This document shows positions 48,792 through 57,320 of a stretch of 64,000 bases of DNA, one piece after another. Origin of the DNA: Ruminiclostridium sp. Lineage in GTDB: Bacteria; Bacillota; Clostridia; Oscillospirales; Ruminococcaceae. The position numbers and the translations under genes were made by a program. The stretch's first letter is position 1. Each line of letters starts with the position of its first letter. Under the pieces are notes generated by a model. That model had not been told where the DNA came from. It did not search any database and saw only the letters and a program-made list of their open reading frames with translations. The stretch covers positions 27,459 through 91,458 of the forward strand of contig JAGAVH010000046.1 in assembly GCA_017942025.1 (NCBI GenBank), in the 5' to 3' direction.

Positions 48792-49313
48792 TTAAATATC
48801 AAGCTTCTGTACAGCTGAGATTTCGATGGTTGCTGAAGTCTGGCGGCCGAATACTGAAACTGTAAGGGAAACTGTGTTGTTTGCCTCGTCGATTTCATCT
48901 ACTGTACCTTCCATACCGTTAAGCGTACCGCTTACTATCTTTACTGTATCGCCTACTGCGAATGAAACAGAAGTTGTCTTCTTTGCGATACCGAGATTTG
49001 CTACTTCGGCATCTGTCAGCGGAATAGGTTCTGATCCGGGACCTACGAAGCCTGTAACACCTCTTGTATTACGGCAGATGTACCAGGACTGATCCGTGTG
49101 TACCATCTTTACATAAACATAACCCGGGAAGAGCTTGCTCTTGTATTCGTGTGTCTTGCCGTTCCTTTCCTCTACCACTGTTTCCGTAGGAACCATTGCT
49201 TCTTCGATTAAATGGTGCAGGTTGTTGTTTTCAACAAGCTTCATGATGTTGTCAGCAACCATGTTTTCATAACCGGAATAGGTATGGAGAACATACCATT
49301 TTGCCTCAGACAT
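48792..49313 (-). CDS. nusG: Transcription termination/antitermination protein NusG
   Basis: The 173-aa NusG has the N-terminal NGN domain (KWYVLHTYSGYENMVADNI, FPGYVYVKMVHTDQSWYICRNTRGVTGFVG) and a C-terminal KOW domain (FAVGDTVKIVSGTLNGMEGTVDEID). It binds RNA polymerase and modulates pausing and Rho-dependent or coupling functions. The gene is in the conserved rpmG-secE-nusG-rplK-rplA order. Confidence 0.97.
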   Translation of the reverse strand: MSEAKWYVLHTYSGYENMVADNIMKLVENNNLHHLIEEAMVPTETVVEERNGKTHEYKSKLFPGYVYVKMVHTDQSWYICRNTRGVTGFVGPGSEPIPLTDAEVANLGIAKKTTSVSFAVGDTVKIVSGTLNGMEGTVDEIDEANNTVSLTVSVFGRQTSATIEISAVQKLDI

Positions 49314-49342
49314 TCTTATAAGTCCCTCCTACTTAAATACTT

Positions 49343-49633
49343 TTAGGCTGATACACTAAGACCCAGAGCTAATCTTAAAAGAGTAGCAAAGAGTGTATCA
49401 ATGCCCCAAACAAAAATACCTGTTACAATCAGTGTGATAAGAACTACTACTGTGTTATTGAATACAGTCTTCCTGCTTGGCCACACAACCTTGTTGAACT
49501 CGGATTTTAAATCCTTGAAGTATTTTACGATGGATTTCTTGGGCTTCTTAGCTAAGGCAGCCTTTTTGCTTCTTAACTCGTTGGCCTTCTTTTCCTTTGC
49601 CTGTTCTTTTGTCAGGCTCTTTTCGTTTGCCAT
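49343..49633 (-). CDS. secE: Preprotein translocase subunit SecE
   Basis: The 96-aa protein has a long, lysine- and alanine-rich cytosolic N-terminus (NEKSLTKEQAKEKKANELRSKKAALAKKPKK) followed by SIVKYFKDLKSEFNKVVWPSRKTVFNNTVVVLITLIVTGIFVWGID, the SecE amphipathic and transmembrane core. It clamps SecY in the export channel. Two ATGs are adjacent; I chose the second (49633), 6 bases from GGAGG. Confidence 0.93.
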   Translation of the reverse strand: MANEKSLTKEQAKEKKANELRSKKAALAKKPKKSIVKYFKDLKSEFNKVVWPSRKTVFNNTVVVLITLIVTGIFVWGIDTLFATLLRLALGLSVSA

Positions 49634-49644
49634 CATAATCCTCC

Positions 49645-49794
49645 TTACTTAGTTTCTTTGTGTGGAGTATGCTTTCTGCAGAACTTGCAATACTTTGTCA
49701 TTTCAAGTCTGTCGGGGTCGTTCTTCTTGTTCTTCTTGGTGTTGTAGTTGCGCTGTTTGCACTCTGTACACGCAAGGGTAATTTTAACTCTCAC
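49645..49794 (-). CDS. rpmG: 50S ribosomal protein L33
   Basis: This is a short gene of 49 aa. It starts with GTG ([20 protein letters not shown]) and has two zinc-type CxxC pairs, CTEC and CKFC ([22 protein letters not shown]). This is the zinc-containing L33 form. GGAGGT lies 8 bases upstream of the GTG. It leads the operon into secE (9-bp gap). Confidence 0.95.
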   Translation of the reverse strand: MRVKITLACTECKQRNYNTKKNKKNDPDRLEMTKYCKFCRKHTPHKETK

Positions 49795-49928
49795 TTTTCG
49801 GCACCTCCTATTTTTTTGCCCTTATGGGCTTAGCCTCCCTCGATGCAGTCGCCTTTTGCTTCTGCGGGGGTGTTTTTTTATGCTGAAAAAAATGGCACAA
49901 AAAAATAAACCCCTAATGAGGTACTATA

Positions 49929-49957
49929 ATTGTATCACAAATCAGTACGCTTGTCAA
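49929..49957 (-). promoter_or_regulatory. Promoter of the rpmG-secE-nusG operon
   Basis: Minus-strand TTGACA (49957-49952), 17-base spacer, TACAAT (49934-49929) preceded by TGA. The leader to rpmG is about 128 bases and includes a small GCCC/GGGC hairpin with loop ATAA (49817-49828). It contains no gene I can support. Confidence 0.8.
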
Positions 49958-50029
49958 TAGGGATTTATAAAATTTCTCAGATTTTTTTGATTATTACTAT
50001 AATAATATATAGAATATTATATATCTGCT

Positions 50030-50251
50030 TTATTTCAGCTTAAAATACAGCAGCAGCTGAAAGGATGCGAGAAGAGCTAAAATAGCAAGAACCACTACCT
50101 GAGCTACGCCCCAGGAGGGCATACGCAGGATAAGAAGCAAGCAGGCGCCTGCCAGTACCACCGCATTTATCAGAAAACGTTTCTGACCGCCTCTTGTATT
50201 TATCCTTGCACTTTTTGCCTTTAACTTATTTTTGTTGCCAGAATTACTCAT
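50030..50251 (-). CDS. Small two-helix membrane protein, 73 aa
   Basis: The product has a basic N-terminus ([24 protein letters not shown]) and two hydrophobic segments ([18 protein letters not shown] and [24 protein letters not shown]). No family is recognised. It overlaps the last 8 bases of folD, so it is coupled to it, but its role is unknown. The high positive charge of the N-terminus suggests it faces the cytosol. Confidence 0.7.
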   Translation of the reverse strand: MSNSGNKNKLKAKSARINTRGGQKRFLINAVVLAGACLLLILRMPSWGVAQVVVLAILALLASFQLLLYFKLK

Positions 50252-51086
50252 TGCTCATCTGAAGGCGCTTTGCCATAAGAGTATTCTTCATAAGCATTGC
50301 AATCGTCATAGGGCCTACGCCGCCGGGTACGGGAGTTATGTAGGAGCACTTGGGAGCTACCTCGTCATACTTAACGTCACCGCAGAGCTTGTTTTCTGCG
50401 TTTCTGTTCATACCTACGTCAATAACTATTGCGCCGTCCTTTACCATATCAGCGGTCACAAAATCAGCCTTACCTACTGCACTGACTAAAATATCAGCTC
50501 TTCTGCATACTTCTGCTAAATCCTTTGTTCTGGAGTGGCAGATAGTCACTGTTGCATTTTCGTGAAGTAAAAGCATCGCCATAGGCTTGCCTACTATGTT
50601 TGAACGTCCGATAACCACACATTCCTTACCGGAAACGTCTGTGCCTGTGCTGTGGATAAGCTCCATAACGCCTGCAGGTGTGCAAGGAAGGAATGCATAG
50701 TTACCTATCATAATTTTACCAACGTTTACAGCATGGAAAGCGTCTACATCCTTTAAGGGGCTGATTGCTTCGATTACCTTTTCTTCGTTCAGGTGACGGG
50801 GTAAGGGAAGCTGGCAGAGAATACCATTTACCTTGGGATCCTTATTTAGTGTATCGATAAGCTCTAAAAGCTCTTCTTCTGTAGTTTCCTCAGGAAGTGC
50901 GTACTCGAATGACTTCATTCCACATACTTCACAAGCCTTTTTCTTATTGTTTACATAAACACGGCTTGCCTGGTTGTTTCCTACTATAATAACTGCAAGA
51001 CCTACTTCAAGACCTTCTTTTTCAATCTCTGCTCTGATATCTTCTTTAACCTTTGCAGATACCGCTTTTCCGTCGATGATGTTCAT
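50244..51086 (-). CDS. folD: Bifunctional methylenetetrahydrofolate dehydrogenase/cyclohydrolase FolD
   Basis: The 280-aa enzyme has the active-site segment [17 protein letters not shown] with the catalytic Tyr and Lys, [36 protein letters not shown], and the NADP-binding [33 protein letters not shown] closes the family pattern. It makes 10-formyl-THF precursors used by PurN and AICAR transformylase. ATG 51086 has AAGGAG upstream; a longer frame upstream is the end of lgt in another frame and is not used. It is 4 bp downstream of lgt. Confidence 0.96.
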   Translation of the reverse strand: MNIIDGKAVSAKVKEDIRAEIEKEGLEVGLAVIIVGNNQASRVYVNNKKKACEVCGMKSFEYALPEETTEEELLELIDTLNKDPKVNGILCQLPLPRHLNEEKVIEAISPLKDVDAFHAVNVGKIMIGNYAFLPCTPAGVMELIHSTGTDVSGKECVVIGRSNIVGKPMAMLLLHENATVTICHSRTKDLAEVCRRADILVSAVGKADFVTADMVKDGAIVIDVGMNRNAENKLCGDVKYDEVAPKCSYITPVPGGVGPMTIAMLMKNTLMAKRLQMSNE

Positions 51087-51090
51087 AATT

Positions 51091-52251
51091 TTACTCTCCT
51101 TGTTCATTTTCTGTATCAGAATCGTCTGATTCTGCGTTTTCTTCAGTTTCGCTGTCCTCTGACGCGTCAGCCTCGTCCTTTTCCTTAGCATCGGGAACAT
51201 AATCACTTTCTATGGTTATATCCTCGGTGCCCTCGGCAAGAATGCTGGGAGCAGCTTCTTCGGCATTTTTCATAGCCTTTTTAGCCTTTGCTTTTTCTTC
51301 AAGAATAAGCTGTTTTAATTCGTAAGCCTCAAGCTTTTCTTTTGACTCGGCTGTTTCACAATAGATAACATATCCGTTCTTCTTAGAAAGCTTAATCTTG
51401 AATACTATAAGCAGTACCAGAGCTACAATCGCTGAAACAATACCAACAAGCTGTGATACTCTTATATCGCCTAACATAAGGCTGTCTGTTCTGAGTCCTT
51501 CGATAAGAGCTCTGCCTGTGCCGTACCACATTACGTAGAGCAGGAATATTTCACCGTCAAAGGTGCGGAGCTTCTTTGACCAGATGTGAAGAAGAATAAA
51601 TCCGACAAAGCAAAGCAGGCTTTCGTATAAGAAGCAGGGGTGTACAAGGGCGTATATTCCCTCTCCTGCCTTATCAAGCTGATTCTGCATTGCAACTACT
51701 ATCGGGTCTTCGATAATAGCTGTACCTGTCATACCCCAGGGGAGTGTTCCTGCTGTAGGTGCACCGTAAGCCTCCTGGTTTACGAAGTTGCCCCATCTGC
51801 CTATTCCCTGACCGATAAGCAGTCCAAGACCACCTAAGTCGAAGAGCGCAGGAAGCTTTACCTTGCGGATAACGCACATAACAGCCGCCGCTAACGCCGC
51901 ACCGATTATTCCACCGTAAATGGCAAGTCCGCCGTGTCTTAAATCAAAGAAGTTTATCTCTGCATTTATAAATATGCAGTAATATGCTCTTGCTCCGATA
52001 AAGCCGAAGATGATAGCCACGAAAACTACATCAAATACATGGTCGCCGATAAGCCCGAACTGCTTTGTTCTCTTCATAGCATAGATAAAAGCAAGAATTA
52101 CGCCAAGTGCGATGATGATTCCATACCAATATACATCCATACCGAAAAGGTTAAAAGCTACTCTGTTTATTGCAATAGAGCCGCTGAAGAGATTAGGAAA
52201 CTCGATTTTATCGGTTACCGCTTCAGCAAGTAAATTTAACATTCCGTTCAT
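51091..52251 (-). CDS. lgt: Prolipoprotein diacylglyceryl transferase
   Basis: The 386-aa membrane enzyme has the Lgt landmarks [29 protein letters not shown] with the His-Gly before it, and the signature [27 protein letters not shown] and [17 protein letters not shown] complete the catalytic regions. It puts the diacylglyceryl group on lipobox cysteines such as those of the three lipoproteins in this window. It is longer than usual: about 80 residues of acidic tail after the last helix (TEGTED...[11 protein letters not shown]). Confidence 0.95.
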   Translation of the reverse strand: MNGMLNLLAEAVTDKIEFPNLFSGSIAINRVAFNLFGMDVYWYGIIIALGVILAFIYAMKRTKQFGLIGDHVFDVVFVAIIFGFIGARAYYCIFINAEINFFDLRHGGLAIYGGIIGAALAAAVMCVIRKVKLPALFDLGGLGLLIGQGIGRWGNFVNQEAYGAPTAGTLPWGMTGTAIIEDPIVVAMQNQLDKAGEGIYALVHPCFLYESLLCFVGFILLHIWSKKLRTFDGEIFLLYVMWYGTGRALIEGLRTDSLMLGDIRVSQLVGIVSAIVALVLLIVFKIKLSKKNGYVIYCETAESKEKLEAYELKQLILEEKAKAKKAMKNAEEAAPSILAEGTEDITIESDYVPDAKEKDEADASEDSETEENAESDDSDTENEQGE

Positions 52252-52265
52252 TTTTCTGTCCTTTC

Positions 52266-53534
52266 TTATTCTACAGGCTCGATTATTGAAATAGAGCTGT
52301 TATCTATATCCATTTCGGCAAGGGCTTTCTTTATATCCTCAAAAGTAACTGTTGCCGCTATTTCAATGCCATCGTAAATACCGATACCGTTTATCTCATA
52401 ATCCAGCATATTTGTTGCAACGGATTCTACGTTGTTGAAGCATGCCACAAGATCGCCGTAGGTCATATTGCGGATGGTTATGAACTCTTCTTCGCTGAGC
52501 CCATCCTGCTTTATGCGGTAAAGCTCCTTTATTACTTCCTCCATAACCTTATCCGGATTTCTTGACTCACCGTCTGCGATTACTGTAAAGTAGCCTCTGC
52601 CACAGAACACACCCACATTGAAGGTATCATTTATAATACCGTTTTCAAGCTGTGTATTGTAGAAATCAGAGTTTTTACCAAGGCACATTTCCATAAGAAT
52701 ATTATAGATTATAAAGTTTCTGTATCGTTCTGCGCCTTCATATGCCGGGAATTTGAAACCAATATTGAAAAGCGGAATAGCACAGGAAAGCTTCTGTACC
52801 GTGCGCTTTTCCTTTACTGTAGAAGGCTCGTCGGGAACTATTACCTGAAGTCCGGGATCCTCTGAGGGCTTTAACAGTCTGTCGCAGATTTCGATAGTCT
52901 TGTCAACGTCAAAATTACCTGCAATGGCAATAACCATATTATTAAGGTTATAGAAGGTGTTGTAGCAACGGTAGAGCAGGTCTTTGTCAATCTTTGCAAT
53001 ACTTTCAATAGTACCTGCGATGTCAATTCTTACAGGGTTCTTATGATATAATGCCTGCAGACAGTTGAAGAATACTCTCCAGCCGGGATCGTCCTCATAC
53101 ATACGGATTTCCTGACCGATGATTCCCTGCTCCTTGGCAACTGTTTCATCGGTGAAGTAGGGCTCCTGAACGAAATTCAGAAGTATCTCCAGATTCTCTT
53201 CAAACTTCTGTGAGCAGGAGAAAAGGTATGCCGTCTTGTCAAAGCTTGTGAAGGCGTTTGCACTGGCACCGGTCTTTGCATAAAGCTGGAAGGCGTCGCA
53301 TTCGTCGTTTTCAAAGAGCTTGTGTTCAAGGTAATGAGCAATACCCTCGGGTACTGTTATAAAATCCTCATCTGCATTAGTCTTAAAGGTGGTATCAACA
53401 GAGCCGTACTTGGTTCCGAAAAGGGCGTAAGCTGTAGAATACTTCTTCATGGGGTAAAGCAGAATTGTTGCACCGCTTTTGTGCTTTAAGCGGAAATACT
53501 CCTCACGGACTCTTTCATTAACTATCTTTTCCAT
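52266..53534 (-). CDS. yfmH: M16-family zinc peptidase, YfmH type
   Basis: The 422-aa peptidase has the inverted zinc motif HYLEHKLFE (HxxEH, about residues 70-75) followed by the downstream Glu ligand region. It also has NLNNMVIAIAGNFDVDKTIEI and the long tail of the M16 fold. YfmH and its partner YfmF form a dimer in which only one partner has zinc. In Bacillus they have been linked to EF-P modification; the substrate here is not proven. ATG 53534 is 1 base after the preceding stop. Confidence 0.9.
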   Translation of the reverse strand: MEKIVNERVREEYFRLKHKSGATILLYPMKKYSTAYALFGTKYGSVDTTFKTNADEDFITVPEGIAHYLEHKLFENDECDAFQLYAKTGASANAFTSFDKTAYLFSCSQKFEENLEILLNFVQEPYFTDETVAKEQGIIGQEIRMYEDDPGWRVFFNCLQALYHKNPVRIDIAGTIESIAKIDKDLLYRCYNTFYNLNNMVIAIAGNFDVDKTIEICDRLLKPSEDPGLQVIVPDEPSTVKEKRTVQKLSCAIPLFNIGFKFPAYEGAERYRNFIIYNILMEMCLGKNSDFYNTQLENGIINDTFNVGVFCGRGYFTVIADGESRNPDKVMEEVIKELYRIKQDGLSEEEFITIRNMTYGDLVACFNNVESVATNMLDYEINGIGIYDGIEIAATVTFEDIKKALAEMDIDNSSISIIEPVE

Positions 53535-53535
53535 A

Positions 53536-54819
53536 TCAGTCCTGCTCCTTTCCGTTATCTTCAAGAGAGGTAAGAACGTAGACTGTATCCAGTACCATAC
53601 TCTTTGCCGCTTCGATTATTCTTTCCTTGCTGACTTCAAGATATCTTTCCAGAGCTTCAGCAGGGGTTTCGATATTATCCTTTATAATGTGATCGATATA
53701 CCAGCCTGCTACGCCATGAGCGCTGTCACCGATACTGTTGTAGCTGTTCTGTACTGCCATTCTTGCGTGTTCAAGCTCTTCGTCGGTAATGTTGCCGTTC
53801 TTTATTTCGTCAAGCTGATGCAATATCTCTGCTCTTGCCTTTTCGATATTATCGTTTTCAACGCCGCAATCAACCAGCAGAAGTCCCTTTACATCGTTAT
53901 AGGACGCCGCACAGTAATAGCAGAGCGACATCTTTTCACGTACATTCATAAAGAGCTTGGAGGTGGTAGTGCCGCCGTAAATCTTCTGAAGCATCACAAT
54001 CGCCGCCATATCATCGCTATGAGTTTTAAGACCGAGTACCATTTTGCTCTGGTTTACGCTGAGCCTTTCGGTATGCTCTCTTACCTGATCCTTGATAGGG
54101 CTTATTTTAAGTGAATAATCGCTGATATCGGTTCTTTCTACCTTTGAAAAGGCGTTTTTGAACTTTTCTGCTACTGTATCAAAATCGTTGCAACCTACAC
54201 ACATAATCTCGCAATGGGTGTTATGAAGCATTCTTTTGTAGGCTCTGAAGGCGTCCTCTACAGTAAGTGCTTTTGCCTTGTCTGCATTGCCCTCTGCGGC
54301 TACGCCGAAGGGTTCGTTTTCACAAAGGAGCTTAACCGCCTGATTTATCGCATAGGAGCGCTTATCGTTAATAACTGATTCAATATCATCGATAAGAAGA
54401 GGCTTTTCCAGCTCCAGCACCTTTTCCGGGAATGTGCCGTTTTCGAGTAAGGGATTGAATATACAGTCAATCAGCATATCGGTGATTTCTTCGGTTATCT
54501 GCTCGCCTGAAAGAGCATAGACATCATCAAGGAAATATGCTGTAAGACCATTGAAGTTAAGGTCGTACTTTCTGCCCGAGGATGTTCCTATTCTTGATGA
54601 GTAGAGTGTAGAAAGTCTGTTTTTAAGAAGCTTATAGGTAGGATAAACGGCGTTTCTGTTAGCAAGGATATAAGGTACTATTGCATTTTCTGTTGCCGTT
54701 TCTTCACTGAGCTGCTGATAAAAGCATACTGAAATAAAATTCTTCTTGTATCTCGAATCAGTGATACTGCTGAAATATACGCCTTTAGCAAGCTCTCTGC
54801 GATTGATTATATTTTCCAT
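53536..54819 (-). CDS. yfmF: M16-family peptidase partner without zinc motif, YfmF type
   Basis: The 427-aa protein shares the M16 two-half layout (MENIINRRELAKGVYFSSI..., NRLSTLYSSRIGTSSGRKYDLNF, VMLQKIYGGTTTSKLFMNVREKMSLCYYCAASY). It lacks HxxEH, as expected for YfmF. It supplies the arginine/tyrosine-type substrate-binding half for the zinc-bearing partner. I placed the start at ATG 54819 (AAAGGAAAG upstream); a longer frame reaching 54900 would add a low-complexity leader. Confidence 0.88.
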   Translation of the reverse strand: MENIINRRELAKGVYFSSITDSRYKKNFISVCFYQQLSEETATENAIVPYILANRNAVYPTYKLLKNRLSTLYSSRIGTSSGRKYDLNFNGLTAYFLDDVYALSGEQITEEITDMLIDCIFNPLLENGTFPEKVLELEKPLLIDDIESVINDKRSYAINQAVKLLCENEPFGVAAEGNADKAKALTVEDAFRAYKRMLHNTHCEIMCVGCNDFDTVAEKFKNAFSKVERTDISDYSLKISPIKDQVREHTERLSVNQSKMVLGLKTHSDDMAAIVMLQKIYGGTTTSKLFMNVREKMSLCYYCAASYNDVKGLLLVDCGVENDNIEKARAEILHQLDEIKNGNITDEELEHARMAVQNSYNSIGDSAHGVAGWYIDHIIKDNIETPAEALERYLEVSKERIIEAAKSMVLDTVYVLTSLEDNGKEQD

Positions 54820-54962
54820 AATCCGCTTTCCTTTCACTTTAGTAAATTTACATACTTTAATAGTATAACATATCTTATGAAAAATTTCCATAGTTTTCAC
54901 AAAAAAATCAAATTAAGAGCAAAAAAATTGAGCGTGTGTTCACGCTCTGAAATCAAATAATA

Positions 54963-55045
54963 TATAATGTGTAGAACAAAAGAAAGGAGACAACTAAAAA
55001 ACTAAACCATCGTAAAACTTAACTGTCTTACGATGGTTTAATTAT
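54963..55045 (+). ncRNA. Candidate small RNA or attenuator
   Basis: TATAAT (54963-54968) with TTCACG 18 bases upstream could start a transcript near 54975. It would contain GAAAGGAG (54983-54990) but no following ORF. It would end in a perfect 12-bp hairpin AAACCATCGTAA/TTACGATGGTTT (55004-55039) plus an AT-rich tail. The rest of 54820-55172 is AT-rich with a small GAGCGTG/CACGCTC hairpin at 54929-54947. Confidence 0.4.
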
Positions 55046-55172
55046 ATATCATTTTGACCAATTTGTCAATAAATTATACAAAAGTTTTTGTGAATATTTA
55101 AAACTTTGTGCATATATTCCAATATTTTACCTTTGTGAATAGTTAAATCACACAAAGAAATTGAAATATTTG

Positions 55173-55910
55173 TCAGTTTTCGTGCATTTCCTTAAAAAGC
55201 TGTTTTATCTTTTCCAGCTTTTCTGTGTCAGCCTTCTTAGGAGGCTTATATGTACGCAGAAACTCCAGAAGTTCTTTTTCGCTGGAGCAAACATTATCGC
55301 TGTCATACAAATCAAGATAGAGATGAACAGAATTCGAAGAAAAATACAGTACGGTTTCTACCCACTGGTCAAGGTCATTCGCCTGAAGAATACTTTTTAC
55401 TATATCACGCTGGCGGCGCATCTGTCTCAGAGGATTCTGCATTTCTGTTTCGGTGGTTTTACCATCCTTATAAACCTTGCGCTGAATCCATTTATCATCC
55501 TTATGCTTACCGCTGATATAGCCGGAATGATTTTTTACCTCTATAATAAGCAGATATGTGGGGCTTATTATAAGAAGATCGATTTCTGAACGGTTTTTCT
55601 TATATCTTACAGGAAGATTTGAAAATACCATATACTCATTGCCAAGCTTCTTGACAGTTCTCATAAGGGCTTTTTCTCCTCTGAAGCCTGACAGAAGGAC
55701 GTTATATCTTTTCGCTACGGTGATATTTGTGATAGCGCCTATCAGAATGACTGCTATAAATATGTAGCCTATAACAGGATACTGAAAAAGATCAAAGCCG
55801 ATGTAGATAAGCAGTAATATAACCGGCAATATGCCGAGAATTACCTGAAGCACAAAAAGTGCCGTTATCTTTTTAAAGTTTTCGCAGCTATGCTTATGAA
55901 TATCAGGCAT
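55173..55910 (-). CDS. NERD domain-containing membrane protein
   Basis: The 245-aa protein has two N-terminal helices (LFVLQVILGILPVILLLIYIGF and PVIGYIFIAVILIGAITNI). A NERD-type nuclease-like domain follows: YMVFSNLPVRYKKNRSEIDLLIISPTYLLIIEVKNHSGYISG with the Asp and Glu-x-Lys core (about residues 110-150). The NERD domain resembles restriction-type nucleases; many members have unproven activity. The residues needed for catalysis (D and EVK) are present. The start at ATG 55910 has AGAGGTGATGAA before it. It is a single gene between yfmF and ychF. Confidence 0.87.
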   Translation of the reverse strand: MPDIHKHSCENFKKITALFVLQVILGILPVILLLIYIGFDLFQYPVIGYIFIAVILIGAITNITVAKRYNVLLSGFRGEKALMRTVKKLGNEYMVFSNLPVRYKKNRSEIDLLIISPTYLLIIEVKNHSGYISGKHKDDKWIQRKVYKDGKTTETEMQNPLRQMRRQRDIVKSILQANDLDQWVETVLYFSSNSVHLYLDLYDSDNVCSSEKELLEFLRTYKPPKKADTEKLEKIKQLFKEMHEN

Positions 55911-56064
55911 TTCATCACCTCTTAAAAACAATTTCAAATACATTATACAATAATATTTTTGGTAAGTCAACAAATTTAGGGCTTCACCCCTTGAAAAATT
56001 TCGGATTTAGTGATATACTATTCAAGATTGATAAAAAAACAGATATGAAAGGATAATATAAACT

Positions 56065-57159
56065 ATGAAGCTTGGTATGGTAGGCTTACCTAATGTAGGT
56101 AAAAGCACATTATTCAATGCGCTTACAAATGCGGGAGCGGAATCTGCAAACTACCCCTTCTGCACAATCGAGCCCAATGTGGGTATAGTGTCGGTTCCCG
56201 ACGAGCGTCTTGACGCTCTGGCAAAAATGTACAACCCCGAGAAGTTTACACCTGCTACTCTTGAATTTGTAGATATTGCAGGACTTGTAAAGGGTGCGTC
56301 AAAGGGTGAAGGTCTTGGAAACAAGTTCTTATCAAACATCCGCGAGGTTGACGCCATTGTGCACGTTGTGCGTTGCTTTGAGGACGACAACATCATTCAC
56401 GTTGATGGAAAGATAGGTGCGGCGAGAGATATCGAAACTATAAACCTCGAGCTGGTGTTCTCCGATATAGAAATAGTACAGAGAAGAATCGACAGAGCCA
56501 AAAAGCAGATGAAGGGCGACAAGAGTATGGCCGCAGAGGTTGAATTCCTCGAAAGACTGCTCAGTCATCTTGAAGAAGGTAAATCTGCAAGAGGCTTTGA
56601 TTTTACCGAAAGCGAAGCGGAGCTTATAAAGAGCTCTCCCCTGCTTTCAAACAAACCTGTAATTTACGCCGCTAATATGTCGGAGGCTGATTTCAAGGGT
56701 GATATAGAATCCAACGAACAGTATAAGGCAGTATGTGAGATTGCAAAGGAAGAAAACAGTCTGGTGCTCCCTATCTGTGCTCAGATAGAAGCGGAAATCT
56801 CTGATATGGATGCTGAGGACAAGGAAATGTTCTTATCTGACTTAGGCCTTACAGAGTCAGGTCTTAACCGTATCATAAAGCAGGGCTACAGCCTTCTCGG
56901 TCTTATCTCCTACCTTACCGCAGGCGCTCCTGAAGTAAGAGCATGGACTATAACAAACGGTACAAAGGCACCTCAGGCGGCAGGTAAAATACATACAGAC
57001 TTTGAAAAGGGCTTTATCAGAGCTGAAATAGTTTCCTTCGACGACCTGATAGCTTGCGGAAGCATGGCGGCCGCCAAAGAAAAGGGACTTGTCCGACTTG
57101 AAGGCAAGGAATATGTAATGCGCGACGGAGATGTAGTTCTCTTCAGATTCAACGTATAA
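56065..57159 (+). CDS. ychF: Redox-regulated ATPase YchF
   Basis: The 364-aa GTPase-fold ATPase (Obg family) has G1 [17 protein letters not shown] (about residues 7-23), G3 [20 protein letters not shown] and the NMSEAD region in place of NKxD, which underlies its preference for ATP. A C-terminal TGS domain ([27 protein letters not shown]) follows. It binds ribosomes and modulates oxidative-stress and translation control. The length is standard. Its own terminator follows at 57179. Confidence 0.96.
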   Translation: MKLGMVGLPNVGKSTLFNALTNAGAESANYPFCTIEPNVGIVSVPDERLDALAKMYNPEKFTPATLEFVDIAGLVKGASKGEGLGNKFLSNIREVDAIVHVVRCFEDDNIIHVDGKIGAARDIETINLELVFSDIEIVQRRIDRAKKQMKGDKSMAAEVEFLERLLSHLEEGKSARGFDFTESEAELIKSSPLLSNKPVIYAANMSEADFKGDIESNEQYKAVCEIAKEENSLVLPICAQIEAEISDMDAEDKEMFLSDLGLTESGLNRIIKQGYSLLGLISYLTAGAPEVRAWTITNGTKAPQAAGKIHTDFEKGFIRAEIVSFDDLIACGSMAAAKEKGLVRLEGKEYVMRDGDVVLFRFNV

Positions 57160-57178
57160 ACTTAATAATTCAACAACT

Positions 57179-57216
57179 TTTTTCGGGTCGGTTAATCCTA
57201 CCCGAAAAATTTTTTA
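57179..57216 (+). terminator. ychF terminator
   Basis: Stem TTTTTCGGGT/ACCCGAAAAA (57179-57209) with inner pairing and a T-run. Confidence 0.85.
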
Positions 57217-57234
57217 AAAAAGTTAAAGTAAAAT

Positions 57235-57263
57235 TTGACAAAACAGCATTTATATGTTATAAT
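57235..57263 (+). promoter_or_regulatory. Promoter of the hydrogenase-MCP gene
   Basis: TTGACA (57235-57240), 17-base spacer, TATAAT (57258-57263) with TGT before it. Matches consensus fully. Confidence 0.85.
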
Positions 57264-57266
57264 AAT

Positions 57267-57292
57267 TTTAACAATTTAACCAAATTGTTGAA
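57267..57292. promoter_or_regulatory. Inverted repeat at the hydrogenase-MCP start site
   Basis: AACAATTT-AACC-AAATTGTT (57270-57289) has perfect 8-bp arms, extending to 11 with one mismatch, immediately downstream of the -10 box. It is the reverse arrangement of a Rex box (TTGTTAA-N4-TTAACAA), so I do not call it a Rex site. Confidence 0.55.
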
Positions 57293-57320
57293 TAATCGAC
57301 GAGAACGAGGATGAAATAAA

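Noticed and set aside
57267-57292. Rex binding site
   Set aside because: The half sites are in the opposite order (AACAATTT first) and lack TTGTTAA-N4-TTAACAA.
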